Source of the DNA: Aplidium turbinatum
Lineage: Eukaryota > Chordata > Ascidiacea > Aplousobranchia > Polyclinidae
Length of the DNA: 64,000 bases
Direction of reading: 5' to 3'
Assembly: GCA_918807975.1 (NCBI GenBank)
Contig: OU964923.1
Coordinates: 7,006,001 to 7,070,000 of the forward strand
Shown here: one piece after another, positions 11,501 to 22,240 of the stretch
Layout of the letters: the number at the start of each line of letters is the position of its first letter
Numbering within the stretch: the first letter of the stretch is position 1
Translations under genes and position numbers: made by a program
Notes under the pieces: generated by a model
Told to the model about the DNA's origin: nothing
What the model saw: the letters and a program-made list of their open reading frames with translations, nothing else
Database searches by the model: none

Positions 11501-12276
11501 TAATCGATTATAGCGCTTTCTGGAAACACTTTCAGGGTAATTTGTATGGAATTTATTAACAGATACACAGATATTAACTTATTAAAGGTAGATGTTACAC
11601 ACAAACGGGCAAAAATTGCGGCTAAAATTAGAGAACACAAAAAACTCAGCTAGACAAAAACCCAACAGAGTAAGCGATTCTGAAATTGCTTCCACAGATT
11701 AGTTAAAAGAAGCGTAAATCGCGTAAACTTTGCGCGATTTACGATTTGCAAAATTTATTGGTGCTTTTCTGTGTGTCTAAAATAAATTCTAAAACAAGTC
11801 AGATGTCTTGCTAAAACTAAAACTAAAACAGATGTCTTGCAAAACGATATAAATTTATACATGCAACAAACAGCCCAAATTTGATTAACTAATCCAAGCA
11901 TGTTAACTGGTATCTTTCTGTCAAAAAAATGAAACGAACTGACAAAAGGTTTCATAGACATTAAATGTTTGTCCAGATAAAAACTACTTAGAAAACGTTG
12001 CGATGTCGTTACAACTTACAATACGCGCAAAAATGCAACAAGTTTAAGCAAAATCAGTTCTGACTGCGCCATCTCAGAGGATCGTGTTTACCCGGTCACG
12101 CTTGACTGAGATCAGCTCGGAAAAGGTCTATTGTCTTGTCTTTGCAGTGTTGCTGACCCCATTTCATTTGGGTGAGTTTTACTTTATTTGGTTTGACTTA
12201 TATTCACAGTTAGGCTACGTGAAACACAAAATTTTCAGGTTTTTTTGTAAAAGTTTCCAAATATTCTTTCTTAAGG

Positions 12277-12412
12277 CTCACGTCATAACGACGTTATAAC
12301 GTCATAATGTTCAACTCAGCCAGACGTCATAATGACTACTCATATGACGTCATAATGACGTCATGATTTCTACTCGTTATAACGTCATAATGACGTTATT
12401 GTTTTGCAAGAT
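12277..12412. repeat. cluster of palindromic ACGTCATAATGACGT units
   Basis: ACGTCATAA or its complement TTATGACGT recurs many times within about 130 bp, mixed with GTTATAACGTC. TGACGTCAT, the CREB/ATF site, occurs at least twice. It could be a minisatellite or an array of binding sites. Confidence 0.55.
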
Positions 12413-12741
12413 GATGAATAAAACCATGGACCAAATCATGGAGATAAATTATAAAGTAGTCTATGATGAAACAAATCAGATTTTCAACATTTCAACCACA
12501 ACCTACAGTGTTTTAAAATGACTATCTCCTATTCCTGGAATTCAGTAAATGACTTATGATTTAGAATCAGTGTCTAAATCATATCATTTGATTTTTTTTT
12601 TTGTAACGAAATTCTACCAGCAAGTAAAAATTTCCATTTTTACGTCCTTCAAATAACAAACACGTTGAAATGATATGAACAAGATAAATTGTGCTGGATT
12701 GGACAAGATAAAATGGTCAAGAATAATGGTCAAGAATAATA

Positions 12742-12823
12742 TTAATGTTTGAATCTCTGATTTAATGATTTACCAGCATCTTGTAATGTTTGAATCTCTG
12801 ATTTAATGATTTACCAGCATCTT
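12742..12823 (+). repeat. 41-bp tandem duplication
   Basis: A 41-bp unit beginning TAATGTTTGAATCTC and ending CCAGCATCTTG occurs twice head to tail with no visible difference. Confidence 0.8.
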
Positions 12824-12829
12824 GTTTTT

Positions 12830-14800
12830 TGTAAAAGGATATTACCAAAGTTTTACTTTTGCATTTACAAAACAAGGTTCTCTTAAAGCAGTCAAGCACT
12901 GTACATACAACGAACAGATAAGATTCTATTGATGCATTGCTTTATTGTTTGGTAACGTTAAAGCAACAAAAACAAGGCATTTTTTATGAGTAACGATTCT
13001 AAGTTAACTTCAATCTAAGATCATCAACATAAAATAGACAAACTGCTTCAGTCCAGCAGCTTCCAGATTTTCAACATTCCAATTTAGATTGTTTTAATCA
13101 TTACAGCGATTCGTCACCATGGGGGAATTGTGAGGAATAAAGATTAAAGCTTTACCTAATCTCCAGCAACGCATTGACCTACTTCTGTCTCTTGCGAAAT
13201 TGCAATCTGCTCCGTTTCTCATGACACAGATTCGAGAATGCAATTTTAAATTTGACCAATCAGAACTCTGCTTGTGGCAACCAAGGAATGGTAACCCGAT
13301 CAACACTTCACGCATGATGGATTTTCCAATATCCGTCCGACAAAAAGCTCCCAGCGAAAAATTGGTTCTATTTTACATTGATTCGTTGTCTGAAAACGTT
13401 TAATCAATGGAAAAACGGATGCATATACTGGTGGGAGTCTTTTTCAGTATTCTGTCTTTGATTTTAACGCTCCACTTGAGTTTGAGTGGTCCATGAGACA
13501 CTAAATATGTTGCAGATGTTATTTAGACTTTAGTTTGTTGAATACAAAATGCTTTCGTCGTTTTGTTTATGTTTATTAAACATCGACTTTAAGAAAAATA
13601 TGCTTTAGCAAAATACGTTCAAAAACACAAGTGATAATATTTTGTAACGTATCTTTTTCAACCTTTCAATCTTAATTTTTTTAAAGAAATATGACTACAG
13701 CTGACAACCAAGGTTGTGTTCACGAAGAAAGAATAACTAACGGTAACAATTTTCATTCCGTTTTTCATTTTCATTCACGATCACTTAACGCCTAACAGGC
13801 ATATCGTGTGCATCAAAAGTGAATATACGTTTCAGTTGTCTTTCAAAAACTACATTTTATGATTTTTGAATTCATGAATTGTCTGCATTTTCGTGGCATA
13901 TCCGTACGACCAACATTGACACCTTAAACGAATGAAACTTCAGTTCTAGAAGACTAAATGATGATGGCAAATTATTTCGGTTTATTAGTTTGAGAGCATG
14001 GTTTGGTCATGGATAAGGTACAATAATATATTATTATTATTATTCTTAGCTAGAGTTGATTTGTTGGATAATAATTGTACAGCATCGAGTGATGTTTGGT
14101 AGTCTTCAGCTTTTTACAAATTTATCGCTGGTTTGAGTTTATCTGCTGTTTTAAAATTAGTGTTTAAACAACTTGCAACGTATTCGACGACTTCTAGGGT
14201 TAAGAGCGGAAAAGAAAAAATATGGAATGAAATAATGGATTGTGTTCGTATACCTTGTGAAATTTTGTTGTTTCAACCCATAGCACATTTCATGGTTTTT
14301 GTGTTGACACTTGCTTGATTTGTTTACAAATAGATGATTTCTGAAGTATCTAAAATAAACAAACAATAATGGATGAACAGTCAAATTGCTTTATTAAGAC
14401 AGACATAAAATAACTTCGTAACAAGCGGATAAAACTGCTTCTCATAATGCAAAGTGATCCGTACAAATGGTCATCCCACTAGAAACCATCGACCTGGAAC
14501 TTGGTCATTAAAAACATTCATTCGTTTGTGTTTAATTAGAAACCCTTGTATTTTAAGATATTTTTAAAAATAAGCAATATTTTTGCAGCGCTGTATTATA
14601 ACTAGTGATTTAGTGAATGCAGCAAATATTGATTCGGTGAGATATTCATCTCCTTGTTGTGATGCTATAAAAAACATCTATGCATTCATAATGCAGAAAC
14701 AAAACCAACAAAATAGAAAATTTAGTAAAAATCACAAACGTTTGAAACGAGCATGCAATTGGTGAAAACGCAATCGCAGATTGGTTGTGAATGACGTATT
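12830..14800. other. no gene recognised
   Basis: AT-rich sequence. Apart from a short ATT-rich run near 14025 I see no feature that I can support. Confidence 0.5.
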
Positions 14801-14815
14801 CTGTACATGGCTATT

Positions 14816-15014
14816 TTGAGAGACTATTTTGGGCCGGTACCAATGAGATCTTGGGCCCCAAATCAAGAAACGGTCAAAATAAACGCATTATATCGCAAGA
14901 ATACGTGGTAGTTTCTTTTTCCCGGGCCCCTTGGGAAGGTTCTGAGCCCCTACAATTATCTCGGCTCGGGTTCAAGAAGATCCCCTGGACCCCTCTGTCA
15001 ACGATCGTGGTTTT
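14816..15014 (+). repeat. GGGCCC-rich interspersed repeat, copy 1
   Basis: Starts TTTTGGGCCGGTACCAATGA and ends CCCCTGGACCCCTCTGTCAA. The same ends occur at 33568-33760 and, inverted, at 43935-44105. The family lacks coding capacity and is unnamed here. Confidence 0.6.
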
Positions 15015-15491
15015 GTATAGCCTACACATATCGGTATACCAGATGAAAAAATGTTCAAATTAGTTAAAACTCAAGATATAGAATATGAGTTTAACAACTG
15101 AACTTTGAATGCAAAAATACATTGAACTGAAGTATCTAAAAAAAAGATATTTAAATCCTAATTTTTTTTGTGTTCTTTTGTGAAAAGCTATTGACAACCT
15201 AAACGAGCAGTTTTTGTCACAACTAGAATGATTTACCAACTGTTCATTTGCCCCTTTGGCGATGGACAACTGTTAAGTGTTAATTCCAATAATCATCACA
15301 TATGCTCTCGTGCGTTTTAATTTTCTGCCGCTGTTCAGATTTCTCAAAGACATGGAGTCAAAACAGGGCGATTAACAAATGTCGTTTGGAGTGTATTCAA
15401 AGAAGATAGAAGGATTTGTTAAAATAAAGAAACTAAAATAACTTTTGGTTTGTTTCTTTTATAAAATTTTCGTCTCCGCCCTCTCATTCGG

Positions 15492-15498
15492 TATATAA
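15492..15498 (+). promoter_or_regulatory. TATA box of the 15.5-19.4 kb gene
   Basis: TATATAA is followed about 100 bp later by a consensus donor (CTCTG|GTAAGT at 15598), so transcription may start near 15525 and give a short non-coding first exon. Confidence 0.45.
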
Positions 15499-15524
15499 AC
15501 AGTTGCGTCATCACTACATCATCA

Positions 15525-15597
15525 GTATGATGTAAAACAAAACGAACGACGCCGTGTCGAGAGAATTCTTTCAACAATGTAGCTAAAAGGTGCTCTG
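15525..15597 (+). other. putative non-coding first exon
   Basis: Lies between the TATA box at 15492 and the donor GTAAGT at 15598. Its only ATGs are followed at once by stops, so it would be 5' UTR. The start is a guess from TATA spacing. Confidence 0.4.
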
Positions 15598-16053
15598 GTA
15601 AGTTTTAAGTTATTTTATTGAAAAAGTTTCATAAAAGATACATTTTTCAAAGTCTTGATCTTCAGATTTTGCCACGTGGCATCCACATTGCTGTAGTGTA
15701 CCATATTAGAGTTGACGCATATAAAACGAAAAAGTTTTTTGCGAAAGAAAATTTAAAGCAAAAATTTCTAACTCTTCCAGTGCACGCTTTTTGAACCAAA
15801 ATTCTAAAGTAAAAACTTGTGCAGGAGGTGTTTCACTTTTTTCATTTTCAAATAAACATATTTCAACCAAACAATATTTCGTTGCGGCGCATTGTAATTC
15901 TGGGTTCAGTTTTTAGCTCATTCCTCAGATGTGCTGCTTTTCCCAAAAACAAATAGTTTTTTTTGTTCTCACATCCAGAAGTATTTTTCGGCAATGTAAA
16001 AAAGAACTACTCGTTCTATTTCCAGGCACTTCCTCGTATGATCAAGGAGACGC

Positions 16054-19000
16054 ATGGGAGATGTCACATTGACAGCACAAGGAGAACAAGCGGATAAGAT
16101 TTGCCAACAGTTCTTCCGCAAGAAGGCATACTTTTCCTACAAAATTTACTCTCCGCTATCAGATATGAACATGCAAGGTACATTGTTTAACGAATTTTAT
16201 TTACGTGGAAGTGCAAGTAGAAATCTTTAAATCACAGATCTGCCAATGAGGTATCCTTGCTAAAGTAATTCCTTTCCCCAGAAGCACGGAAAACTATTCC
16301 TAAGTTACGCTTATAACCCTTCCGAAAGTCTTTGAGCGTCAATTCCAAAAACATTTGCATTTAGAATTAAATTTATAGATACAAATCTTACCTGTTACAT
16401 ATTTGCCGTATGTTGTGTGGGTGGGTCTTGTAATGTGGAAGCATCCACCACGTTGGTTCTTGACACCACGTTTTAACTTTATGCTTAACAGCTACAGTAT
16501 GACGTTCAACCAGTGGGTAGAGCAAACAAAAGAATGAGCTGTCACTTTAAACTTTCCGTTAAGTTCAGAGTTTCCATCTCTGGATAATAAGTTTTTAGAG
16601 ATAGCTCGTGCTCTCGTGCCTTGAACAGAAGCAGAGCAAAAGGAAAGTTTTATTTCACATTTATAAATTTTTACATTTTTCCTATTTCAAACACAGCTGT
16701 CAAAATTTTTCGTTTTTGTCGGGCTGTAGCTTGCTCACAAAATAGGTTGATAAGTTTGCTATCGGAAGCCCTGGGTTGAACCGCGATGCATTGGAACTTC
16801 CAGTTCCAGTGGTTTAATTTAGCAACACGGTTCTGAAAGTCCTACTGCATTGCTGTTCCCAATCTTCTAGCTTTCGTTTTGTTTTAGAATGAAACAACAA
16901 AAGTAGTTCAGCAGCTCAGCTTTCACTGTTCCTTTACCAGTGAAATAACGGCATGGTTTGGGAGATATCACAGTGGAAAATTTTCAGAAACTTGCACCAA
17001 TGCACTAACCGTCACTATGAACTTTCCACTAAATTCAGAGTTTGTGAACTCTGGGTATAAGAAAGTTTGTAAAGATGGCTTAGATCTTCACAAATTGCCT
17101 TCACAAGTTTGATATCGCTTACCAAAAGGTAGGTGCAATGCAGAAGAACACATCTGGTGTAGCAAAAAAACTAAAGTTATTGAGATGTACAATGTACTGT
17201 ACATGCCTTAATCTGAAAACGCCACCAGAAGTCGTGCTCAGGTCAATAAATTAATTCCTCGTTTGTTGCCCGAAGATAAAGACATTAGCATTTCTTGATT
17301 TCACAACTTTAAGCATTGCTTCGGGTTGCCACGACTAATTTTGAAAACGGTTTGAGTATTTTTGATAAGAGCTTCAGTGGTGCGAGATTTTTGCACTGCT
17401 AAGGTATTGTTATGTTGCAAAGACATGTTGTCGTTTTGAACTTTCTATTAAATTCAGAGTTTATTTTCAGCTCTGGTTAATGGAAAGTTTTCAGCGATGA
17501 ACATGACATTCGCCAAGGAGTATCAATCTCTGGTGTAAAACTAACCTTTAGGTTTTGAATGTTTCAAGCTATCAGACGTTGCTTGTTTTACATTATTCCA
17601 ATGTGTAGCGACGTTGAAACGGTGTATCGAAGATGATTGTGTTGGCTGAAAGGGCAGGCAGGTAGACAACCGCTTCAGCAATGGGATGTTTTGGTGTCGG
17701 ACAGAGTGAACTTTCCTATTTGAAAATTTGGTGCTGCATTTTCAAACTCGGAAAGTTCTCACCATCCGTCGCTTTTTCTACTGCGTCTGGGAGGGCATGC
17801 TGTAGGCAAGCGTAGCAATTCGAATACGCATGTGACAGTCAGCAAACTTTGTATCTAAAGGTGTCACGAACCATTCTCAATTTCAACAACTTTGCTTGTG
17901 ATTTTTATTGTGCTATGATCAACTGGTACGTTTATTTTTCTTCTGTAAAATTATCCGCCATAGGCATTTGAAACGGGGCGCCTTTTAGATAACACCTGAC
18001 CAAGCCGAAAAAAATTGCTTTTTACTTTTCACATCATAATTCAGACATTGAATTAACATTAAGTGGCTAGTTTTTTTTTCACTGGGCTAGTCCACCATTT
18101 TGCCTAATTGATTTTACTTTGCAGATTTACAGAATCATTTGCAGCCAGTCAATAGAGCATCTCCCTTGATGTGAAGGTGACAACTTCTGATGCCTTACCC
18201 TCTGGTGTCACATAAGTAGCCTACCTAACCAGAACGATGCTTTTGAAGTACTGCAATAGACATATATCACTGTCGTTCGTTAGTAATTATGCTCGTGAAC
18301 ATGGGTTTCGCTGGACTTGGTTTGATTTTAACTTAGCTTAGCCTACTTATTGCAAGTGAAGTATGATCACGGTAAAATATCGATCAGTGTAGTGTGTTTT
18401 GGAAATAAAATTACAGATGTTGCTTTCAGTTACTGTTGTTCGAAACAATTCCTTCGGCAGGTTACAAAAATATTTTTTTACAATTTCGTGCAAGTTTGTG
18501 AAAGTCGTGTCTTTGTTTCAATCGGTCAACGCGAGGCGCCATTTTTCATCAAAGTAGTGACAGCATCCGCATGGTGGCAATAAAGTGTAACACGGTTTTC
18601 GAAAGGTTCTGTGTTAGGTGCAGTCGATCGGCTCATTATTATTTTGTTTTGTGTAACCTTGCAAGGAAATTTTTCTCCAAAAATTTTAGATTATTTATCA
18701 ACATGTGTCATGACCTATAATACCGCGGAATTGAAAGAACCATGCAAGGCTGCAATCTGGCAACTCCAAACACTATATTCTGTTGACTAATACTCAGGCA
18801 GCATAATCGACCATTTTTACGTTTATTCAACGTCTGCAAAAGTTGATGTGGCATGTTAATATCACACTTTTTCTGCCATAATTGAGACATTGACTTGGAG
18901 GTTTTGTACGACAGTAGAGCCATAGAACAGTGCGTCACATTTCTTATCTGCTAACCAAACAAATTGCTGAACAATAATTTTCTATTCAACGTGTTTGCTC

Positions 19001-19362
19001 ATAATTTCACAAATATGTTTGTCTGCAATTCCGGCTTCCAGGAGAAACGATCTTGACCAAGGTGTCGGCTCATGATTACGAAGTTGGTACAGAGTTCGTT
19101 AGTGCTGCTGTGTAAGTTGTCTGCTTGACATGTTAAATAATTCTCAGATTATTTTTTTTATGTAATTGAGTGCCATTTTTCAAGACCTGAGGTGATTCGA
19201 CTGGATAGCCTACACACTGTGTACACAGCTCATGTGAATGTCCATGCAAACCGAAATTGCATTGCTCGTTGCTTACAGGTGGTAGAAGTCACAATTTGTC
19301 CAGTTGTTAGTAAGCTACGTACTCGTACAAACACTAAGGCATCAGAAAAGCAGACAAAATGA
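16054..19362 (+). CDS. uncharacterised 123-residue protein, three coding exons
   Basis: Coding exons are 16054-16177, 19042-19111 and 19185-19362. Exon 2 probably begins at 16026 after TTTCCAG. All junctions are GT-AG and the phases agree (1, then 2). The protein begins MGDVTLTAQGEQADKICQQF and continues KKAYFSYKIYSPLSDMNM, GETILTKVSAHDYEVG, PEVIRLDSLHTVYTAHV, ending KASEKQTK. The start is the first ATG after an in-frame stop at 16039. An ATG at 16038 opens a 23-codon overlapping upstream ORF. There is no signal peptide or membrane segment. The few cysteines and alternating beta-like pattern recall netrin-like (NTR/C345C) folds only loosely, and I do not assign a function. Intron 2 hosts the hairpin cluster at 16.5-17.8 kb. 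Further exons in the 2.9-kb intron cannot be excluded. Confidence 0.6.
16536..16607 (+). ncRNA. microRNA-like hairpin 1 of 4
   Basis: The 5' arm AAACTTTCCGTTAAG with CAGAG pairs across a 7-nt loop with CTCTGG and TAATAAGTTT. GAGCT and AGCTC close the base. Stem about 32 nt per side with internal loops. It lies in the sense orientation in the host intron. Confidence 0.55.
17011..17080 (+). ncRNA. microRNA-like hairpin 2 of 4
   Basis: The 5' arm GAACTTTCCACTAAATTC with CAGAG faces CTCTGG, then GAAAGTTTG, across an 8-nt loop. The pairing continues below the arm with G-U pairs. The 5' arm differs from hairpins 1 and 3 at few positions, while the 3' arms vary more. Confidence 0.6.
17423..17505 (+). 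ncRNA. microRNA-like hairpin 3 of 4
   Basis: GAACTTTCTATTAA and CAGAG pair with CTCTGG, TTAATGGAAAGTT across an 11-nt loop. The lower stem ACATGTT pairs with AACATG, giving roughly 33 base pairs in total. This is the size and shape expected of a Drosha substrate. Confidence 0.65.
17697..17771 (+). ncRNA. microRNA-like hairpin 4 of 4
   Basis: GTGAACTTTCC then TTTGAAAAT pairs with ATTTTCAAA then GGAAAGTTC across a 10-nt loop. The 5' end of the arm is shared with hairpins 1-3 (AACTTTC), but the 3' half of the arm differs. A partial lower stem (GTCGGA with TCCGTC) extends it. Confidence 0.65.
17820..18780. other. intron 2 remainder, nothing recognised
   Basis: The intron of the 123-residue protein gene continues to 19041. 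I see no extra hairpin or exon that I can support here. Confidence 0.45.
18793..18852. repeat. fold-back MITE, degenerate copy
   Basis: CAGGCAGCATAATCGACC, then TTATTCAACGTCTGCA, matches one half of the palindromic family best seen at 40157-40243 and 53435-53519. The second half is eroded. Confidence 0.5.
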
Positions 19363-19565
19363 GATTTGAAAAAAATGGAGTTGGACCCTTTATAAATTCA
19401 CAGACAAAACAAAGTAACTTTAACAGGTTTAACATATTTATTACATAAAGCAGTAGGTCGCTCCTTCTCAACAGTGCATATCTTTAGTGACAGTTAGATT
19501 AGTTGTTTTTTTTTCCAAAAAGGTATACATTCAATTGACTGAAAAAATCAGCTGTTGAGAAGTAT

Positions 19566-19642
19566 GGCATAATTAGTGGTGGAACACTGATGAGCCCAGC
19601 TTCATGGGCGAAACACGTGTCTATCGCTGTCGATTGCTACAC
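19566..19642 (+). repeat. decayed single copy of the hammerhead monomer
   Basis: CTGATGAGCCCAGC, TTCATGGGCGAAACACG, TGTCTATCGCTGTC reproduces the ribozyme core of the 48.7-51.4 kb array with a slightly larger stem II loop. The eight bases that provide the 5' strand of stem I are missing, so TATCGC has no partner here. Upstream TGGTGGAACAC resembles GTGGCAGAATAC of the array monomer. Presumably an old insertion. Confidence 0.7.
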
Positions 19643-19696
19643 TCGAACATAGGTTCGAACTACACTGAGAAACATAGTCAATGTTTTCGCCTCGTA

Positions 19697-19803
19697 GGCC
19701 TGATAGCTCAGTTGGTTAGCGATCGCTGGTTCAACTCACGGGGTGTGCACTTGAGCATTCTGACCGCTCGCCACAAAGATTCAAAATCAACCATTCAACC
19801 AAC
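19697..19803 (+). repeat. SINE family A, internally deleted
   Basis: The head CTGATAGCTCAGTTGGTTAG and CGGGGTGTGCACTTGAGC join directly to the 3' end AAAGATTCAAAATCAACC. The middle of the element is missing. Confidence 0.6.
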
Positions 19804-20454
19804 CACACCCTGAAACCAAACGGTAGGCAATACCCGTTTGATGTAAGTGTAGTGAAAAAAGTTTTTTGTTTAAATCGAAAAAAACGGGGTTCTTAAATCC
19901 CGACAAATGACCTAAAAATTCATTAAAAATTGACTTTAGGGGGTTGCCCCTATTTTCCAGCCGGCAACCTCCCAATTTCTGCGCGCGAGAGAGTAAAATT
20001 GCCTATCTCGGTAACCACTGGTCGTAGAGTCATGATATATAGCTCAAAAGCTGTCAAAACATCATGTTTCTATCTGCCCTAAGAAGAAAGTTTGCTCTAT
20101 TTACAATACAAAACGAGTTATAGCCAAAAAAACAAAATATACACACATTTTTGTTCAAATTCAGCATTTTTTCTGACAAATTGTGATCTGTCATAAATAT
20201 TTTGAAAAAAAAATCTGATATGTTGCACAAGATATAGTAACACACTGATAATACCGAAGATTGGGCCCATAATCCAGACATATTCACAACACAGTCCTTT
20301 TAATATCAGTTCAAAACATCATAATGAAGCACTCACATTAAGGATAATGTTAATTGCAGCAGTGCAAAAATATCACGAGTGTTTGGTGATGAACTTCAAA
20401 GAACTCATATTCATTTTGAAAAACAAGTTGCTTTGCCTGGTGTAACATGTTAGC

Positions 20455-20560
20455 GACATGGCCGAGCGGAACTGCTCGTGGTTTTCAATACTGCAGCGGC
20501 AAAGCACGAGTTTGATTACGGCTGGAGGCAGATTGTGTTTGACATATATTTGGGTGGCTG
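20455..20560 (+). repeat. tRNA-like repeat inside the transposon
   Basis: ATGGCCGAGCGGAACTGC followed by GAGTTTGATTACGGC resembles A and B boxes, with a long region between them. Low-confidence SINE head. Confidence 0.3.
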
Positions 20561-20780
20561 GAGACTCGAAGAGTGGTAAACTCATATCCCAGTCGCCCCC
20601 AAACTTAACGTTTTTTCATAACTTTGTTCATTTGTAATTCCTCAGTTGAAATACTTCAAGTGTGAGCTTTGCTAATCCTAAAAGTTTCTGTTTTTAAAAT
20701 TACAATTCAGGCCTTCTGATGGCACGATAATCACAAAAAAAAATTTGAATAGGTATGTCAATTTAATTAAAACGACTTAT

Positions 20781-22240
20781 TTAAAATGCGTTTGTGTCAA
20801 ATTTTTTCATCAGTTTACGAGACTTAACTTTTTGGCAAATGAGTCCATCTCGTCTTTCAAATCCTGCAACTTGTGCTGATGCTTCTGTTACGAGCTTCAC
20901 ATGTCGTTCCACTGTTTGATTGTGGCATGGATAAAACAAAATCAGAGGCTTCTCGCGGCATTCTTCCAACTCTGCATCGGTTAAGTGCTCAATTGCTGGA
21001 AAAAGTTGTTGATAAGGTTCAATATCAACTAACTCGTGGTTTGTTTGTTTATTATCTTTATCCTGCATTGCGGGAAAGCTATGCGCTATGCATCGATATA
21101 CGCCTTTGGAACACAGAACAACTTTGGAACACAGAACAAACGAATTAGACTGCAGTTCAATGGGTTGGAACTGCTATGACTTTCAATGTCCATAAGTGAA
21201 CTTGTTTTAGCGGCATGTTTGCGAATTGCAAGCACCTTTATTGCTTCACACCCTTATTTCGTATGTCTTCATTATCATCCCCCAGCATTGCAATCAGAAT
21301 ATTTTTGGGGTGTGCGAAATAACCATTTCTTGTCACCACATTCAAAGCAATTTCCCGAACGTTTTGGTCAGAAAAATTCAAAACTTGTTGAATCAAGTTG
21401 AAAAAGTTTATGAATCCATTTGTTATATGGTTGTTTAGCTTGATTTCAAATCAAGTCGGAAAATATACTTCAAGGCAAAAACGAACCAGAATCTCCAGGT
21501 TCAAAGGCGGTTCATCCACTGTCACATAATAACGTAAAATTCGGCATCCCAAAATTAGCCATCTTAAATGCACAACTGGTCCAACCTCCAAATAAGCCAG
21601 ATCATCATCAACTTTTCCTTCAATAATTCCCCAGCACATTTTATAAGCATAGAACTGGTCCGTACTTAAGTCATTCACAACTTCGGATGGGAGCTTTGAA
21701 AAGGCCAAAAGTGGTGGCGAGAGCTCTTTGAATTGAGTAACTGGCCAACGGGATACAGTTCCATGTAGTTTTTTTCAATTGGACCTGCAAGTGTGTCTAG
21801 GCCACTTGTAGCACCATCGAGACCTGCAAACACATGTTCCAAAGGCAGTTCATTAGTAGCCTTGCCCTATGTAGCAGACATGCTATCCATTGAAGTGGCT
21901 TATTCAGCAAATCTTCCAGGCCTCGAATGCATCCGTTGTGTTTTCCTGTCATTGATACAGTGCCAACAGTACCAACAACTGCCAGTTTATTTTGCAATTC
22001 TGTACCTTGTAATGAATTGAATAGACGTTGAGCTATAGTTCTGCCCTTGCCATCTTCAGGAGAAAAGTGTGTGAGGTAATAACTCCCCGGCTCGCCAACT
22101 GCAGTATAGTGTTCTTCCAATAGAACAGATCTGTAGTGCTTTTCGTTTGGAACTTGCACAACCGTTTGTGTTGTATCTTTACGTCCATCAAAGTATAGAT
22201 CATTCACTATACTGAAATTTTGTTGCTCTTCTTGCCGTAG
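20781..22240 (-). pseudogene. broken transposon-borne gene, unnamed family
   Basis: Minus-strand segments in order encode CERCREELRQEEQQNFSIVN and GSYYLTHFSPEDGKGRTIAQ (about 22250-22050), TGKHNGCIRGLEDLLNKPLQ and WIACLLHRARLLMN (about 21950-21850), LSTDQFYAYKMCWGI, VVHLRWLILGCRILRYYV and LEILVRFCLEVYFP (about 21680-21455), RNGYFAHPKNILIAMLGDD (about 21310) and HNQTVERHVKLVTEASAQV (about 20900). I recall this order from a recurrent, uncharacterised protein family of invertebrate genomes, but I cannot name it or state a catalytic motif. The reading frame is interrupted several times. The position between long TIRs says it belonged to the transposon. Confidence 0.55.
21035..21100 (-). repeat. 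SINE family B, 3' fragment
   Basis: GTTTGTTTGTTTATTATC and TTTATCCTGCATTGCGGG are the complement of the family B tail at 4235-4285. It is inserted in the transposon gene. Confidence 0.6.

Larger units (their letters stand above)
10504..12139. mobile_element. DNA transposon with ~280-bp terminal inverted repeats, ISL2EU-like
   Basis: Bases 10504-10783 reappear as the reverse complement at 11861-12139 with few differences. Both outer ends read ACAAGACAATAGACC toward the inside. The interior holds a minus-strand remnant of a YqaJ-type exonuclease. ISL2EU/PHIS transposons are known to carry a YqaJ nuclease beside their transposase, and that is the basis of the family call. No transposase was found. 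Two C-rich hAT-type MITE ends (from 11271 and 11362) interrupt the interior. Confidence 0.6.

Noticed and set aside
16445-16520. Fifth hairpin upstream of the microRNA-like cluster
   Set aside because: CCAC..TGGTT can pair with AACCAGTGG, but the pairing stops after nine pairs and shares no arm with the others.
17575-17622. Short hairpin between hairpins 3 and 4
   Set aside because: About 46 nt with uneven internal loops and no similarity to the family. Too short for a typical microRNA precursor.
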